64,000 bases of DNA from Actinomadura sp. KC06 (GTDB lineage: Bacteria > Actinomycetota > Actinomycetes > Streptosporangiales > Streptosporangiaceae): the NCBI RefSeq assembly GCF_004348735.1, contig NZ_SMKT01000031.1, positions 1 to 64,000 of the forward strand, given 5' to 3'. The position numbers were made by a program, and so were the translations under genes. Below, piece by piece: positions 35,498 to 44,506 of this stretch; the first letter of the stretch is position 1; each line of letters opens with the position of its first letter. The notes beneath the pieces are model-generated. The model worked only from the letters and a program-made list of their open reading frames with translations, was not told where the DNA came from and did no database searches.

Positions 35498-36955
35498 TCA
35501 GCCGCCGACGAGACCGCGGGAACGCCAGTTCTTGAAGATCGCGTTGGCGCGTCCCTCGGCCTCCGCGACCGCCTGCCGCGGGGACGTCTGGCCGCGGGCG
35601 GCGCGGCCGAACATCGTCGGCAGCACGTTGGTGTTGAAGATCTCGCCGATCGCCGGGTTGGACGGGCCCGGATAGCCGATGTTCGCGCTCCACGACGTCG
35701 CCGTCTTCAGCAGGCTCAGCTTGTTGGCGGGCTTCGCGCCCCACGGGTCGTTGTCCAGCCAGCCGTGCAGCTGCGGGACGAGCGACGGCCACCCCGGCAG
35801 GTCGTACAGCTCGGAGTGGTACGTCACGGCCGGGAAGTTCGCCGTGTAGTGCAGCAGGAACTCCTTCGCCGCGTCCGGGTTCCCCGCGTACTTCGGCACG
35901 ATCCACTGCTGGATGACGTGCTGCGCCGCCAGCGCCGCCTTCGGCCCGCGCAGCGCGGGCACGAAGAAGATGTCGTCGCCGATCTTCCGGTTGGTGCCCA
36001 TCGCGGTGCGCCACGCCGAGATCGAGTTCAGGATGTACGACGACTTGCCCGCGATGAGGGCCTGGTTGTTGGACGCCGGCGTCCACGAGAACACCTCGCT
36101 GGTCTCCGCGTCCTTGAACAGCCGCGCCATGTACTCGACGGCCGCGACGGTCGCGTCGGAGTTGAGGACGACCCGCTCGTTCTCGTCCTGGACGGAGCCG
36201 CCGAACGACCACAGCAGCGCCCGCGCCGCCATGTTCGAGTCGGTCTCCGGCGACAGCCCGATCCCGCACGGCACGCCGGTCTGCTTCTTGATCTCGGTGG
36301 CGCCGCGGAGCAGATCGTCCCAGGTCACCGGGCCGTTCGGCATCCCGGCCTTCTCCCACATCGACTTGCGGAAGTCGCCGGGGTCGGGCGACCAGCCGGG
36401 GCAGTAGCAGTAGAACCGCTTAGTGTTGGGGTTGTAGCTCGACTTGCGGCACAGCTCGAGTTGCTGCCCCCACCGCCGGTTCGCCTCCTGGACGAGGTCG
36501 GACAGGTCCAGGACGGACGGCTCGTACTGCGAGAACGGCGCGATGTGCTGGATGAGGTCGTGGCCTCGTCCCGCCTGGATCTCGGACGCGGCGCGGCGCG
36601 GGACGTCCACCGTGTTGATGTGGTCGACCCGGACGTCCACCCCGACCTTCTTGCCCCACTCGGCGACGAACTTGTCGAACCACTTGTCGTGCCGGGGCAC
36701 GAAGTGGCTCCACATCAGGATGCTGAGGGAGCCGCTCAGCTTCTTCGCCGGGGAGGTGAACACCTCCTTCGGAGCGTTCCCGGAGTTCTTCGCCTGTGGG
36801 CCGCTGGTCTCGCTGGCGCACCCCGCCAGGACACCGTAAGCGCCTGCCGCGAGCGCCGTGGAGGATAGGAAGCCTCGTCTATTGAGCCCGACGGAGTCGG
36901 ACCGGGGGGTGTGGGGGGTCGTCCCCCCTCGGGGAGTACTGAACCGGTCGGCCAT
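35498..36955 (-). CDS. Extracellular solute-binding lipoprotein of carbohydrate ABC importer
   Basis: 485 residues. A twin-arginine-like signal (NRRGFLSSTALAAGAYGVLAG|C) at about 26-50 gives a lipid-anchored protein of the bacterial solute-binding family 1 (SLSILMWSHFVPRHDKWFDK start of the mature fold; aromatic-rich sugar pocket). The 25 residues before the signal, including PRGGTTPHTPR, are atypical and are encoded by the palindromic repeat, so translation could in reality begin further in (for example the GTG of VGLNRRGF at about 36892). Ends 7 bp before the ATPase gene; first gene of the importer operon. Confidence 0.88.
   Translation of the reverse strand: MADRFSTPRGGTTPHTPRSDSVGLNRRGFLSSTALAAGAYGVLAGCASETSGPQAKNSGNAPKEVFTSPAKKLSGSLSILMWSHFVPRHDKWFDKFVAEWGKKVGVDVRVDHINTVDVPRRAASEIQAGRGHDLIQHIAPFSQYEPSVLDLSDLVQEANRRWGQQLELCRKSSYNPNTKRFYCYCPGWSPDPGDFRKSMWEKAGMPNGPVTWDDLLRGATEIKKQTGVPCGIGLSPETDSNMAARALLWSFGGSVQDENERVVLNSDATVAAVEYMARLFKDAETSEVFSWTPASNNQALIAGKSSYILNSISAWRTAMGTNRKIGDDIFFVPALRGPKAALAAQHVIQQWIVPKYAGNPDAAKEFLLHYTANFPAVTYHSELYDLPGWPSLVPQLHGWLDNDPWGAKPANKLSLLKTATSWSANIGYPGPSNPAIGEIFNTNVLPTMFGRAARGQTSPRQAVAEAEGRANAIFKNWRSRGLVGG
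36903..36929 (-). repeat. GC-rich palindromic repeat, copy 3
   Basis: On the minus strand GAGGGGGGACGACCCCCC followed by ACACCCCCCGG. Arms GGGGGG/CCCCCC around ACGA. It lies in the first codons of the sugar-binding lipoprotein gene, before the signal peptide. Confidence 0.7.
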
Positions 36956-37003
36956 GGGAGCCTCCGTCGCCGTGGGTCTCCCTTGAAGGTAGATCGGCGA
37001 GGC

Positions 37004-37020
37004 CGTCTCATCCAGAGACG
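37004..37020. promoter_or_regulatory. Inverted repeat in the importer promoter region
   Basis: CGTCTC-ATCCA-GAGACG, 6-bp perfect arms, 49 bp upstream of the sugar-binding protein start. Position suits an operator for the importer, but it is not a LacI-type site and no regulator gene is adjacent. Confidence 0.3.
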
Positions 37021-37069
37021 ATCCGGTAACTCCGCGTCACTGTGACCTCTCCAGTCACACGCGTCGCTC

Positions 37070-37122
37070 TACTTGCCGGTGGCCCGCTTTACTTGCCGTG
37101 GCCCGCTATTTGCCGGTGGCCT
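37070..37122 (-). repeat. Tandem repeats of the exporter ATPase 3' end
   Basis: Three copies of about 17-20 bp related to TACTTGCCGGTGGCCCGCT. On the minus strand they repeat the last codons of the ATPase gene (GCC ACC GGC AAA TAG), including the stop, first with K=AAA TAG, then diverged, then with AAG TAG. Confidence 0.65.
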
Positions 37123-37903
37123 CGGTGTAGGCGGCGACGACCTCTTCGGGGTCGCCGTCCATGCGCATCCGGCCCTCTTCGATCCAGATGACGCGGTCGC
37201 ACATGTCCTTGACCGTGTCGAGCTGGTGCGCGACCAGGAACACCGCGCCCGCCTCGTTGCGCAGCTCCTCGATCCGGCGCTTGCTCTTGACCCTGAACTT
37301 GGCGTCGCCGGTGGCGAGGGCCTCGTCGATCAGCAGCACGTCGTGGGTCTTGGCCGCGGCGATCGCGAACCGGAGCCGGGCGCCCATGCCGGACGAGTAC
37401 GTCCGCATGGGGTACTGGATGAAGCCCTCCTTGAGCCCGGCGAAGTCGACGATCTTCCCGTACCGGTCCTTGACCTCCGACGGGGACATGCCCATCGCGA
37501 GGCAGCCGAGGACGATGTTGCGCTCGCCGGTGAGGTCCTTCATCAGGGCCGCGTTCACGCCGAGCAGGGACGGCTGGCCGTCGGTGTAGACGCCGCCGCG
37601 GTGCGGCGGGAGGAGCCCGGCGATGGCCTTGAGCAGCGTCGACTTGCCGGAGCCGTTGCTGCCGATGATCCCGACGGCCTCGCCCCGGTAGACGACGAAC
37701 GACAGGCCCTTGATCGCGTGGACCTCCGTCATGGACGGGCGGTGCTGGCGGCGCAGCATGCGGGAGAACGCCGTCGCCGCGTTGCCCTTGCCGCCCGCGC
37801 CGTACACCCGGTACACGATGTGCAGGTCGTCGACGACGACGATCGGCTCCCGGTGCGGGTCGATCTCGAGGGCGCCGCGGACCTTCGTGTCAGTGTCAAC
37901 CAC
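37106..37903 (-). CDS. Polysaccharide/teichoic acid export ABC ATPase (TagH/Wzt type)
   Basis: 265 residues. Walker A GSNGSGKST, the atypical signature YSSGMGARLRFAIA that marks polysaccharide exporters, Walker B DVLLIDEALATGDAKF and H-loop LVAHQLDTVKD. The Wzt-like C-terminal carbohydrate-binding domain is absent, as in TagH-short forms. GTG 37903 overlaps the permease gene by 8 nt. With the permease it probably exports an undecaprenyl-linked cell wall polymer such as teichoic acid or galactan. Confidence 0.9.
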   Translation of the reverse strand: MVDTDTKVRGALEIDPHREPIVVVDDLHIVYRVYGAGGKGNAATAFSRMLRRQHRPSMTEVHAIKGLSFVVYRGEAVGIIGSNGSGKSTLLKAIAGLLPPHRGGVYTDGQPSLLGVNAALMKDLTGERNIVLGCLAMGMSPSEVKDRYGKIVDFAGLKEGFIQYPMRTYSSGMGARLRFAIAAAKTHDVLLIDEALATGDAKFRVKSKRRIEELRNEAGAVFLVAHQLDTVKDMCDRVIWIEEGRMRMDGDPEEVVAAYTEATGK

Positions 37904-38867
37904 GGCCGTACCGCTCCTCGGCTCTGTAGAAGTAGATGAACCCGCCTACCAGCATGACCACCGACCAGATGCCGGCGGAGAGCCACAACTGCCCCGCCTC
38001 GTTCATTTTCAGGTCGTGCGTCACATGGTCGCGGTATTCGCCCAGGAGCACGTACCGGCTGAGCTCGACGTACACGTACGCCGGGTTGAGCTGGAGCAGC
38101 TCGCCGAGGACGGGGTACTTGGCCAGCTTGGAGCCCGGCTCCATCAGCGACGGCAGGCTGAAGATCACGCCGGACATGTAGAGCCACGTGCGCATGACGA
38201 ACGGCAGGAGCTGGGTGATGTCGCGGTTGAACGCGCCGAGCCGGGCCATCACCATGCCGATGCCGACGTTGAACATGAGCTGCAGCGACACCACCGGCAC
38301 GAACAGGAGCATGTTGAAGCTCCACGGCTCGCCGAACGCCACGATGATCGCGAACAGGATGACCAGGGCCATCAGCAGCTGCTGGAGCTCGACGACCGCG
38401 ATCGCCAGCGGCAGGGTGGCGCGCGGGAAGTGCAGCGCCCGGATCAGCGAAAGGTTGTCCCCGACGGACTTCGCGCCCGCGGTGACCGACCGCTGCGTGA
38501 AGCCGAACAGGAAGACGCCGGTCACCAGGAACGGGATGAAGTCCGGAACGCCGCGGCTCGTGTCCAGCAGCAGCCCGAAGATCAGGTAGTAGACCGCCGC
38601 GTTCAGCAGCGGCGTCAGCAGCTGCCACACCTGACCCAGCCGCGAGTCGGTGTACATCGAGATGTTCTTGGCGGACGCGAACGCCCAGATGAAGTTCCGG
38701 CGCGCCCACACGCTCTGGAGGTATTTGCGCAGCGGGGGGCGCGCGGCGCTCTGCCTCAGCCCATGGCGGGCGGCGTAGTCGGCCAGCGTCTCGTTCACGT
38801 GAGGAGGCTCCGCGATCGTTCCGACCGACTCGCCACCCGGGGAACCGAGCCGTTCCGGGTGACTCAT
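37896..38867 (-). CDS. Polysaccharide/teichoic acid export ABC permease (TagG/Wzm type)
   Basis: 323 residues. A cytoplasmic N-terminus of about 60 residues is followed by six membrane segments of the ABC-2 (Wzm/TagG) family; SRLGQVWQLLTPLLNAAVYYLIFG and the amphipathic lead-in RRNFIWAFASAKN are typical. Encodes the channel for the ATPase at 37106, with which it overlaps by 8 nt. No polymer biosynthesis gene is in the operon, but the glycan operon at 42576-47786 is nearby. Confidence 0.9.
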   Translation of the reverse strand: MSHPERLGSPGGESVGTIAEPPHVNETLADYAARHGLRQSAARPPLRKYLQSVWARRNFIWAFASAKNISMYTDSRLGQVWQLLTPLLNAAVYYLIFGLLLDTSRGVPDFIPFLVTGVFLFGFTQRSVTAGAKSVGDNLSLIRALHFPRATLPLAIAVVELQQLLMALVILFAIIVAFGEPWSFNMLLFVPVVSLQLMFNVGIGMVMARLGAFNRDITQLLPFVMRTWLYMSGVIFSLPSLMEPGSKLAKYPVLGELLQLNPAYVYVELSRYVLLGEYRDHVTHDLKMNEAGQLWLSAGIWSVVMLVGGFIYFYRAEERYGRG

Positions 38868-38977
38868 GCCGGGAAGCCTATTGCAGTCGCTGACTCGAGC
38901 GTGACGTTCGCCCGCATGTGACCCCCGATTTGAGATCTTTACGGAATCATGTCGCCGTCCATGGGGATACCCGGGGC

Positions 38978-40579
38978 ATGCGCGTCAACCATGCACGGCA
39001 TAGGTCCGTGCCGTCACGGACCGTGATACCGCGACGTCGCCAGAGGGTTCCGGAACCACGATACGGCCTGCTGCGCAGGCTCGGGCGGGCGGACCGGTGG
39101 GCGTTCGACCGGGTGGCGGCCGCGCGGCTGCCCGGGCTGGAGTACGTCCTGCCGCGGCTGTCGCGGTTCGCCGACCACGGGGTGCTGTGGTTCACGACGG
39201 CGGGCGTCCTGGGCGCGACCGGACGGCCCCGGTTGCGGCGCGCGGCGCTGCGCGGGTCGATCGCGATCGCGGTGGCGAGCCCGGCGGTGAACGTCCTCGG
39301 CAAGCACGCGTTCCGCCGGAAGCGTCCCGTGGTGGATCTGGTGCCGCCGATCCGGATCAGATGGAAGCTGCCCACATCGCATGCGTTCCCGTCGGGGCAT
39401 TCGGCGTCGGCGGCGGCGTTCGCGGCCGGGGTAGCGCTGGAGGCGCCGCGCCGGGTGGCGGTGCCGGTCGCGGTCACGGCGTCGGCGGTCGCGTTCTCCC
39501 GCGTCTACACCGGTGCCCACTACCCGGGTGACGTCCTGGCCGGGGTCGGGATCGGGGCCGCCGCCGCGCTCGGGACGCGCCTGGTCTGGCCCGCCCGTCC
39601 TCCGGTGGCCCGCGTCGCCCCCGCCGAGGACGCGGCGGAACCGGTCGCCGAGGACGGGACCGGCCTGGTCGCGGTCGTCAACCCCGGGTCGGGCGCCACC
39701 GGCGGGGCGACGGCGGCGATCCTGCCCGGCCGCCCGGAGCTGGCGATCGAGCTGCTCGAACGGGAGCTGCCCGCGGCGGAGATCGTCCGGCTGGGACCGG
39801 ACGAGGACGCCGACAAGGTGCTCGGCGAGGCCGCCGGACGGGCCGCGGTGCTCGCCGTCATCGGCGGGGACGGCACCGTGAACGCGGGCGCGCGGGCCGC
39901 GCTGGAGCACGGCGTGCCGCTGCTCGTCGTCCCGACCGGGACGTTCGACCATTTCGCGCGGGCGATCGGCGTGGAGTCGGCGGCGGAGGCGATCGCGGCC
40001 TACCGGGGCGGGCGGATCGGCCGCGTGGACGTGTCCTACGTCACCCCGGTCTCCGGTGATCCGGCGGGCGAGGAGGAGCGGCTGTTCCTGAACACCGCGA
40101 GCCTCGGCGCCTACACCGAGCTGGTCGTCCGGCGGGAGCGGCTGGAGAAGCGGATCGGGAAGTGGCCCGCGCTCGCGGTCGCCGCCGTCCGGACGCTGCG
40201 GCACTCCGAACCGGTCGCGCTGACCGTGGACGGCCGGGAGCGGCGCGTCTGGCTGGCTTTCGTCGGCAACTGCGTCTACGGCTCGCGCGGCGCCGCGCCC
40301 ACGTGGCGCGACCGGCTCGACGACGGGCGGCTCGACGTCCGGATGATCGCGACCGGGCGCCGCGTTCCGCGCGTCCGCGCGGTCGCCGCCGTCCTGGCCG
40401 GGCACCTGCACGTCATCCCCGGGTACCGGGCGTGGCGGGCGACCGGGGTGGAGGTGGTGTCGCGCTCCGGGGATCTGCGGCTGGCGCGCGACGGCGAGGT
40501 GTCGTCCTTGCCCGCCGCGGTGCGGTTCGGCAAGCACGCGGGGGCCCTCGCGGTGTTCACGCCGGACGACGCCGGGTAG
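38978..40579 (+). CDS. PAP2 phosphatase - diacylglycerol kinase fusion
   Basis: 533 residues. The N-terminal PAP2 domain (about 40-215) has KHAFRRKRP, SHAFPSGHS and SRVYTGAHYPGDV, the three acid-phosphatase motifs. The C-terminal half (about 230-530) is a DagK/LCB5-type lipid kinase: VVNPGSGATGG, GGDGTVNAGARAAL and PTGTFDHFARAIG. So one protein can both remove and add lipid phosphate. The start is uncertain: GTG 38918, ATG 38978 and GTGs near 39009-39024 are all in frame; ATG 38978 is a compromise. Such fusions occur in actinobacteria. Likely role in phosphatidic acid or polyprenyl phosphate recycling. Confidence 0.87.
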   Translation: MRVNHARHRSVPSRTVIPRRRQRVPEPRYGLLRRLGRADRWAFDRVAAARLPGLEYVLPRLSRFADHGVLWFTTAGVLGATGRPRLRRAALRGSIAIAVASPAVNVLGKHAFRRKRPVVDLVPPIRIRWKLPTSHAFPSGHSASAAAFAAGVALEAPRRVAVPVAVTASAVAFSRVYTGAHYPGDVLAGVGIGAAAALGTRLVWPARPPVARVAPAEDAAEPVAEDGTGLVAVVNPGSGATGGATAAILPGRPELAIELLERELPAAEIVRLGPDEDADKVLGEAAGRAAVLAVIGGDGTVNAGARAALEHGVPLLVVPTGTFDHFARAIGVESAAEAIAAYRGGRIGRVDVSYVTPVSGDPAGEEERLFLNTASLGAYTELVVRRERLEKRIGKWPALAVAAVRTLRHSEPVALTVDGRERRVWLAFVGNCVYGSRGAAPTWRDRLDDGRLDVRMIATGRRVPRVRAVAAVLAGHLHVIPGYRAWRATGVEVVSRSGDLRLARDGEVSSLPAAVRFGKHAGALAVFTPDDAG

Positions 40580-40651
40580 GGGACGGGCGCCCACGGAGAT
40601 CCACGAAGGCCGCCCGGAGGCCGGCGGAGGCCCGCGGAGGAGGGAGCGGAC

Positions 40652-40888
40652 ATGACGAGTGACGACACCATTCTGGGAGTCGACCCTGGCGACCTCGCCG
40701 ACGACGACCTGTTCCGTGAGCTCGGCCATCTCTACGCGACGAGGCTCGACGCGCTCAGGCACGCCGCCGACCAGGCGTACGGGGAGCACACGCGGCGGAT
40801 GAACCAGCTTGAGGCCGAGTACCTGCGGAGGTTCCCGGGCCGCGAGATCGACCCCGAACGGCTGCGCGAGGGCGCCCGGGCCCGCTGA
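40652..40888 (+). CDS. DUF6158 family small protein
   Basis: 78 residues, charged and helical: DLADDDLFRELGHLYATRLDAL, then MNQLEAEYLRRFPGREIDPERLR and the end EGARAR. This matches a small actinobacterial family of unknown function often annotated DUF6158. ATG 40652 has a strong GGAGGGAG upstream. Its 3' end with the stop codon is repeated in tandem right after the gene. Confidence 0.7.
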   Translation: MTSDDTILGVDPGDLADDDLFRELGHLYATRLDALRHAADQAYGEHTRRMNQLEAEYLRRFPGREIDPERLREGARAR

Positions 40889-40925
40889 CGTCCGGCCGCG
40901 CTGACGTCCGGGCGCGCTGACCTCC
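40883..40925 (+). repeat. Tandem repeats of the DUF6158 gene end
   Basis: CGCTGACGTCCGG at 40883-40895 and again at 40899-40911, and a diverged CGCTGACCTCC at 40915-40925: three copies at an exact 16-bp period, each carrying the gene's CGC TGA end. Confidence 0.75.
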
Positions 40926-41073
40926 CCGGCCTGCCGACGGGGCCCCGCCCGCTGACGGGCCCGGCTTCGTTCTTGTTCGGGTCTTCTTCGGGTAAAGCCA
41001 CGGGCGTCGGCGGTGGGGCCGGGGCAGGGTCCGTTGCAGGATCCCGTTCGGGGATCTTCGGGGGGTGTGATCT

Positions 41074-42030
41074 GTGGGGCGGACCCGGCCCGGCCGGAAA
41101 GGACCCGGCCGGAGGAGACCCGGTGCCAGGCGCGCCGGAGGGAGGCGAGCCGGCCGCAGGCGGCGGTGCCAGGGGCGCCGCCAGTCGGAGCTGCGCGAGT
41201 ACGTCCGGCGGTGGTGGCCGTTCGCCGCGGGCGCGCTGGCGACGACCGGGCTCCTGCTCGGCGCCTACCTGGGCGTTCCCCGGGACCCCGGCGCGTCCGC
41301 GAGCCTGGCCGTGCTCGGCGCGTCCCCACCGGACCGCTCCTTACCGAAGAACATCGTGCCGTACCGGCCGCCGTCCGTGCGGCCGATGAGCACCTACACC
41401 ACCCGGTTCAAGCCGGGCGAGCCCCGGGTGCGCAACATCGAGCTCGCCGCCCACATCCTGGACGGCCACACCGTCGCCCCCGGCACGACGTTCTCCTTCA
41501 ACGCCGTCGTCGGCCCGCGCACCGAGAGCCGCGGCTACGTGCCCGCGCCCGCCATCGTCGGGCCGCGCCTGGTGAACGACGTGGGCGGCGGCATCTGCCA
41601 GGTGTCGGCGACCTTGTTCAACGCGGTGTTCCGGGCGGGCCTGGACATCCGGAAGGCGCGCGCGCACAGCATGCACATGCCGGAGTACCCGGCGGGGCGG
41701 GAGGCCGCCGTGTCGTACCCGGCCCTCGACTTCACCTGGCGGAACGACACCGGACGTCCTGTCCGGCTCCAGGTCTCGTCCACGGCGTCGTCGCTGACCG
41801 TCAGCCTGTACGGCGAACGCAGATACCAGGTGCGGTCGAAGACGTCCGAGCGGTACGGGTTCGTCCCGTACACGAGAGGTGCGGGACGGGGACCGGAATG
41901 CGTGCCCACAGCCGGCCGCAGGGGCTTCGAGATCGACGTGTGGCGGACGCTGCTGCAGCACGGCCGCAAGGTCCGCCGGGAGAGGTTCCACACCGAATAC
42001 CGTCCGCAGCCGCAGGTGCGATGCGTCTGA
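41074..42030 (+). CDS. VanW family protein
   Basis: 318 residues. After a long arginine- and proline-rich cytoplasmic N-terminus (1-45) comes one membrane anchor (about 47-66), then an extracellular VanW domain: GHTVAPGTTFSFNAVVGPRTESRGY, VGGGICQVSATLFNAVFRAGLDI, and MPEYPAGREAAV. VanW is found next to some vancomycin-resistance genes and in many cell-surface proteins; function unknown, likely at the envelope. GTG 41074 is the only in-frame start with some upstream GG-rich sequence, but the real start could be later, near the membrane anchor. Confidence 0.82.
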   Translation: MGRTRPGRKGPGRRRPGARRAGGRRAGRRRRCQGRRQSELREYVRRWWPFAAGALATTGLLLGAYLGVPRDPGASASLAVLGASPPDRSLPKNIVPYRPPSVRPMSTYTTRFKPGEPRVRNIELAAHILDGHTVAPGTTFSFNAVVGPRTESRGYVPAPAIVGPRLVNDVGGGICQVSATLFNAVFRAGLDIRKARAHSMHMPEYPAGREAAVSYPALDFTWRNDTGRPVRLQVSSTASSLTVSLYGERRYQVRSKTSERYGFVPYTRGAGRGPECVPTAGRRGFEIDVWRTLLQHGRKVRRERFHTEYRPQPQVRCV

Positions 42031-42048
42031 GCGTGCGATGGTGAAGGC

Positions 42049-42579
42049 ATGGCGGTACGAGAGGGAACCTACGAGCTGGGGCCGGACGACGGAACGCTGC
42101 TGGTCAGGACGGGCCGCAGCGGGCTCGGACGCCGCGCCGGCCACGACCTGACCATCGCGGCCACGCGCTGGACGGCGGCGGTCGAGGCCCGCGAGCCGCT
42201 GGACGCGTCGTCCGTCAGGGTCACCGTCGAGGTGGACGGCCTGGAGGTCCGGGAGGGCACCGGAGGCGTCAAGCCGCTCACCGACCAGGACCGCGCCGAG
42301 ATCAAGAAGACGCTGCGCGAGGTGCTCGACGCCCGCCGCTACCCGGAGATCACCTTCACGTCGTCGGCGATCGGCGCGGACGCGATCGAGGGCGACCTGA
42401 CGATCATGGGCCGGGTGAAGCCGGTCCGGGTGGGGGCCGTCCTGGAGGACGGACGGGTGCGGGGCGGCGTCACCGTGACGCAGAGCCGGTGGGGGATCAA
42501 GCCGTACTCGGCGTTCTTCGGCGCGCTGAGGCTCGCCGACGACGTCGAGATCGCCGTCGACATCGCCCTCCCCGCCTAG
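42049..42579 (+). CDS. YceI family protein
   Basis: 176 residues, YceI-like lipocalin fold: TYELGPDDGTLLVRTGRSGLGRRAGHDL, ARRYPEITFTSSAI, and EGDLTIMGRVKPVRV. No signal peptide, so cytosolic. These proteins bind polyisoprenoid-like lipids. ATG 42049 is 19 bp after the VanW stop. Its TAG stop shares the CTAG palindrome with the stop of the convergent glycosyltransferase gene. Confidence 0.87.
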   Translation: MAVREGTYELGPDDGTLLVRTGRSGLGRRAGHDLTIAATRWTAAVEAREPLDASSVRVTVEVDGLEVREGTGGVKPLTDQDRAEIKKTLREVLDARRYPEITFTSSAIGADAIEGDLTIMGRVKPVRVGAVLEDGRVRGGVTVTQSRWGIKPYSAFFGALRLADDVEIAVDIALPA

Positions 42580-43379
42580 CGCGCTGCCTGATCAGCCGCC
42601 GAGGGCGTGCTTGCGCGGGCGGTGCGGGCGGCGCGGGTGAATTGGTCGTCGAGGGTGCGGGGGAACGGTAGTACGCGGTGCCGGTCCCGCCAGGGTGCGA
42701 ACTGCCGGACGGCGTTGAAACCGGCGGCGGTCACGATGCGTTCGACGTTCGGGCCCGGCGGGCACGCGGGATAGGCGTCCAGGTGCGCGACGCCTGGGGG
42801 CAGACCGTCCGGCTTCTGGGGCGACACCAGGGTCATCGGCGGACGGACGCCTTCGACGGACGCCATGTCACGCGCGTATGCGACGAGTTCGAGTGTCTCT
42901 GGGGCGGGCCCGCTGTGGACGATGAGCCAGCCGTCCACGTCTAGCGGCTCCGAAGGAGGATCGGTGAGCGCTAGAGGGGTGACCTCGTCGGAGACCGTGT
43001 GCAGGTAGGCGTGGTGCGGCTGGGCAAGCGGTTCGAGGACGAATGTGCGGTCGAAGTGTGGCGGGTCGGCGGGGAGGAGCGGCTCGTAGGCGTCCCAGCG
43101 CAGGAGGCGCGCCAGGTGGGTGACCCTGGGGGCTGAGGGGATGCGCGTCAGGTCGCCTTTCAGCCCGGCGGGGAAGGCGTCGATGATCACCTCGTCCGCC
43201 TCCGTGTCGGCGGCATCGATGGACGGGACGATGCGCCAGCCGCCGGTGACGCGCGGGTCGTTCGCGAATGGCGAGGCCGTCACCACGGTCACGGGGCCGT
43301 CCAAGCGCAGGGTGTGCAGGACGGACCGGAGGCGGGTCAGGTGCCCTAGGCCGTCACCGGCCGCGTAGCAGACGATCAA
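42576..43379 (-). CDS. GT-B type glycosyltransferase-like protein
   Basis: 267 residues. The start MIVCYAAGDGLGHLTRLRSV is the glycine-rich acceptor loop of MurG/GT28-like GT-B enzymes (GHLTR), and the C-terminal half keeps the donor-side GVAHLDAYPACPPGPNVERIVTAAGFNAVRQF pattern (AAGFN in place of GGHNT). Shorter than full MurG (about 360), so perhaps a minimal or divergent enzyme. ATG 43379 overlaps the upstream gene's stop (ATGA). Last gene of the glycan operon. Confidence 0.65.
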   Translation of the reverse strand: MIVCYAAGDGLGHLTRLRSVLHTLRLDGPVTVVTASPFANDPRVTGGWRIVPSIDAADTEADEVIIDAFPAGLKGDLTRIPSAPRVTHLARLLRWDAYEPLLPADPPHFDRTFVLEPLAQPHHAYLHTVSDEVTPLALTDPPSEPLDVDGWLIVHSGPAPETLELVAYARDMASVEGVRPPMTLVSPQKPDGLPPGVAHLDAYPACPPGPNVERIVTAAGFNAVRQFAPWRDRHRVLPFPRTLDDQFTRAARTARASTPSAADQAAR

Positions 43380-44506
43380 CGGACGGCGTCGAGGACGTCG
43401 AGGTAACCGGCGGTCTCGGCGGCGGGCGTGAAGTCGCGGCGGATGCGTTCCGCGCCCGCGGCGCCGAGTTTCGCGAGCTGCTCGTCCCCGGCGCGGGCCG
43501 CGCGGTCGATCGCGGCGCGGCAGGCGTGCGCGTCGCCCGCCGGGAACGTGAAGCCGATCTCGTCGTCGGCCACGTCCGCGAGCCCGCCGCCGTCCGACGC
43601 GATGAGCGGCACGCCAAGCGCCGCCGCCTCCAGCGCCACATTCGGCATCCCGTCGTAGAACGACGGCAGGGCGACCAGGTCGCAGCTCGCGTAGACGGCC
43701 GGAAGGTCGTAGCGCTCAAGGAACGGCAGGAACGAGTGCGGGACGGAATCCTCGCGTTCGGCCAGCCATTCCGTCACCGGCTCCTCGACCTCGCCGACCA
43801 GCAGCAGGTGGAACGCGTCCGCGTGCCCGGACGCGGCCAGCGCGTCCAGGAAGAACCCGACGCCTTTCTTGACCTTGAGCTGCCCGATGAGGCCGATCGT
43901 GCGGCGTCCCGCCCGGACGTTCGCGTCCCGCCACGCCCGGCCCCGCTCCCGCTCGGACGGCAGGACCCGCCACTGCGAGGTGTCGACGCTGTTGGCCACG
44001 AACGTCACCGCCGCGTCCGGGGCCAGCGCGGACACCAGCGGCGCGTGCGAGCGGGCGACGACGCACACGCGGGACGAGGCGCGCAGCGCGTCCGCCAGCA
44101 CCCCGCGCCGCCGCATCGAGAACACGCCGACGTCGATGTCGTTGCCGCGCAGCAGCGTGACCAGCGGCGCGTCCAGCAGCGCGGACAGGACGGGCGCGGC
44201 GAGCGTCGCGTACACGCCGCCGAACGCGACGACATGGGTGTAGCCGGTGAGGTCCTCGGCTGTGATCGTCGTCCACAGCCGCCGCAGCGCGTGCTCGGAA
44301 TCGTCGCCGAGCGGCGCCGAGATGAGCCGTCCGCCGTGCTCGCGGGTGACGCCCCAGGGGCGGGCAGGACGGGCGCGGCGCGTCAGATGCGCGACGTCGA
44401 CCTCGACCCCGGCCGCGCGCAGGCCCCGCACGATCCGGTCGCACGACTGCGACATGCCGCCCCGGCTGGGCGGATAGTGCTCGGTGATCCACAGGACGCG
44501 ATGCAT
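43376..44506 (-). CDS. Glycosyltransferase family 4 protein
   Basis: 376 residues, GT-B fold. N-terminal Rossmann half starts HRVLWITEHYPPSRGGMSQSC (acceptor-side GG loop); the donor half has GLIGQLKVKKGVGFFLDAL and FYDGMPNVALEAAALGVPLIASDGGGL, the GT4 E-x7-E region. Adds a sugar from a nucleotide- or lipid-activated donor to a growing glycan; specificity unknown. ATG 44506 shares one base with the previous gene's TGA (TGATG). Confidence 0.9.
   Translation of the reverse strand: MHRVLWITEHYPPSRGGMSQSCDRIVRGLRAAGVEVDVAHLTRRARPARPWGVTREHGGRLISAPLGDDSEHALRRLWTTITAEDLTGYTHVVAFGGVYATLAAPVLSALLDAPLVTLLRGNDIDVGVFSMRRRGVLADALRASSRVCVVARSHAPLVSALAPDAAVTFVANSVDTSQWRVLPSERERGRAWRDANVRAGRRTIGLIGQLKVKKGVGFFLDALAASGHADAFHLLLVGEVEEPVTEWLAEREDSVPHSFLPFLERYDLPAVYASCDLVALPSFYDGMPNVALEAAALGVPLIASDGGGLADVADDEIGFTFPAGDAHACRAAIDRAARAGDEQLAKLGAAGAERIRRDFTPAAETAGYLDVLDAVR

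Noticed and set aside
37070..37122. CRISPR-like or integron-like repeats
   Set aside because: Only three short, diverged, spacer-less copies that match the adjacent gene's end; no cas genes anywhere in the window.
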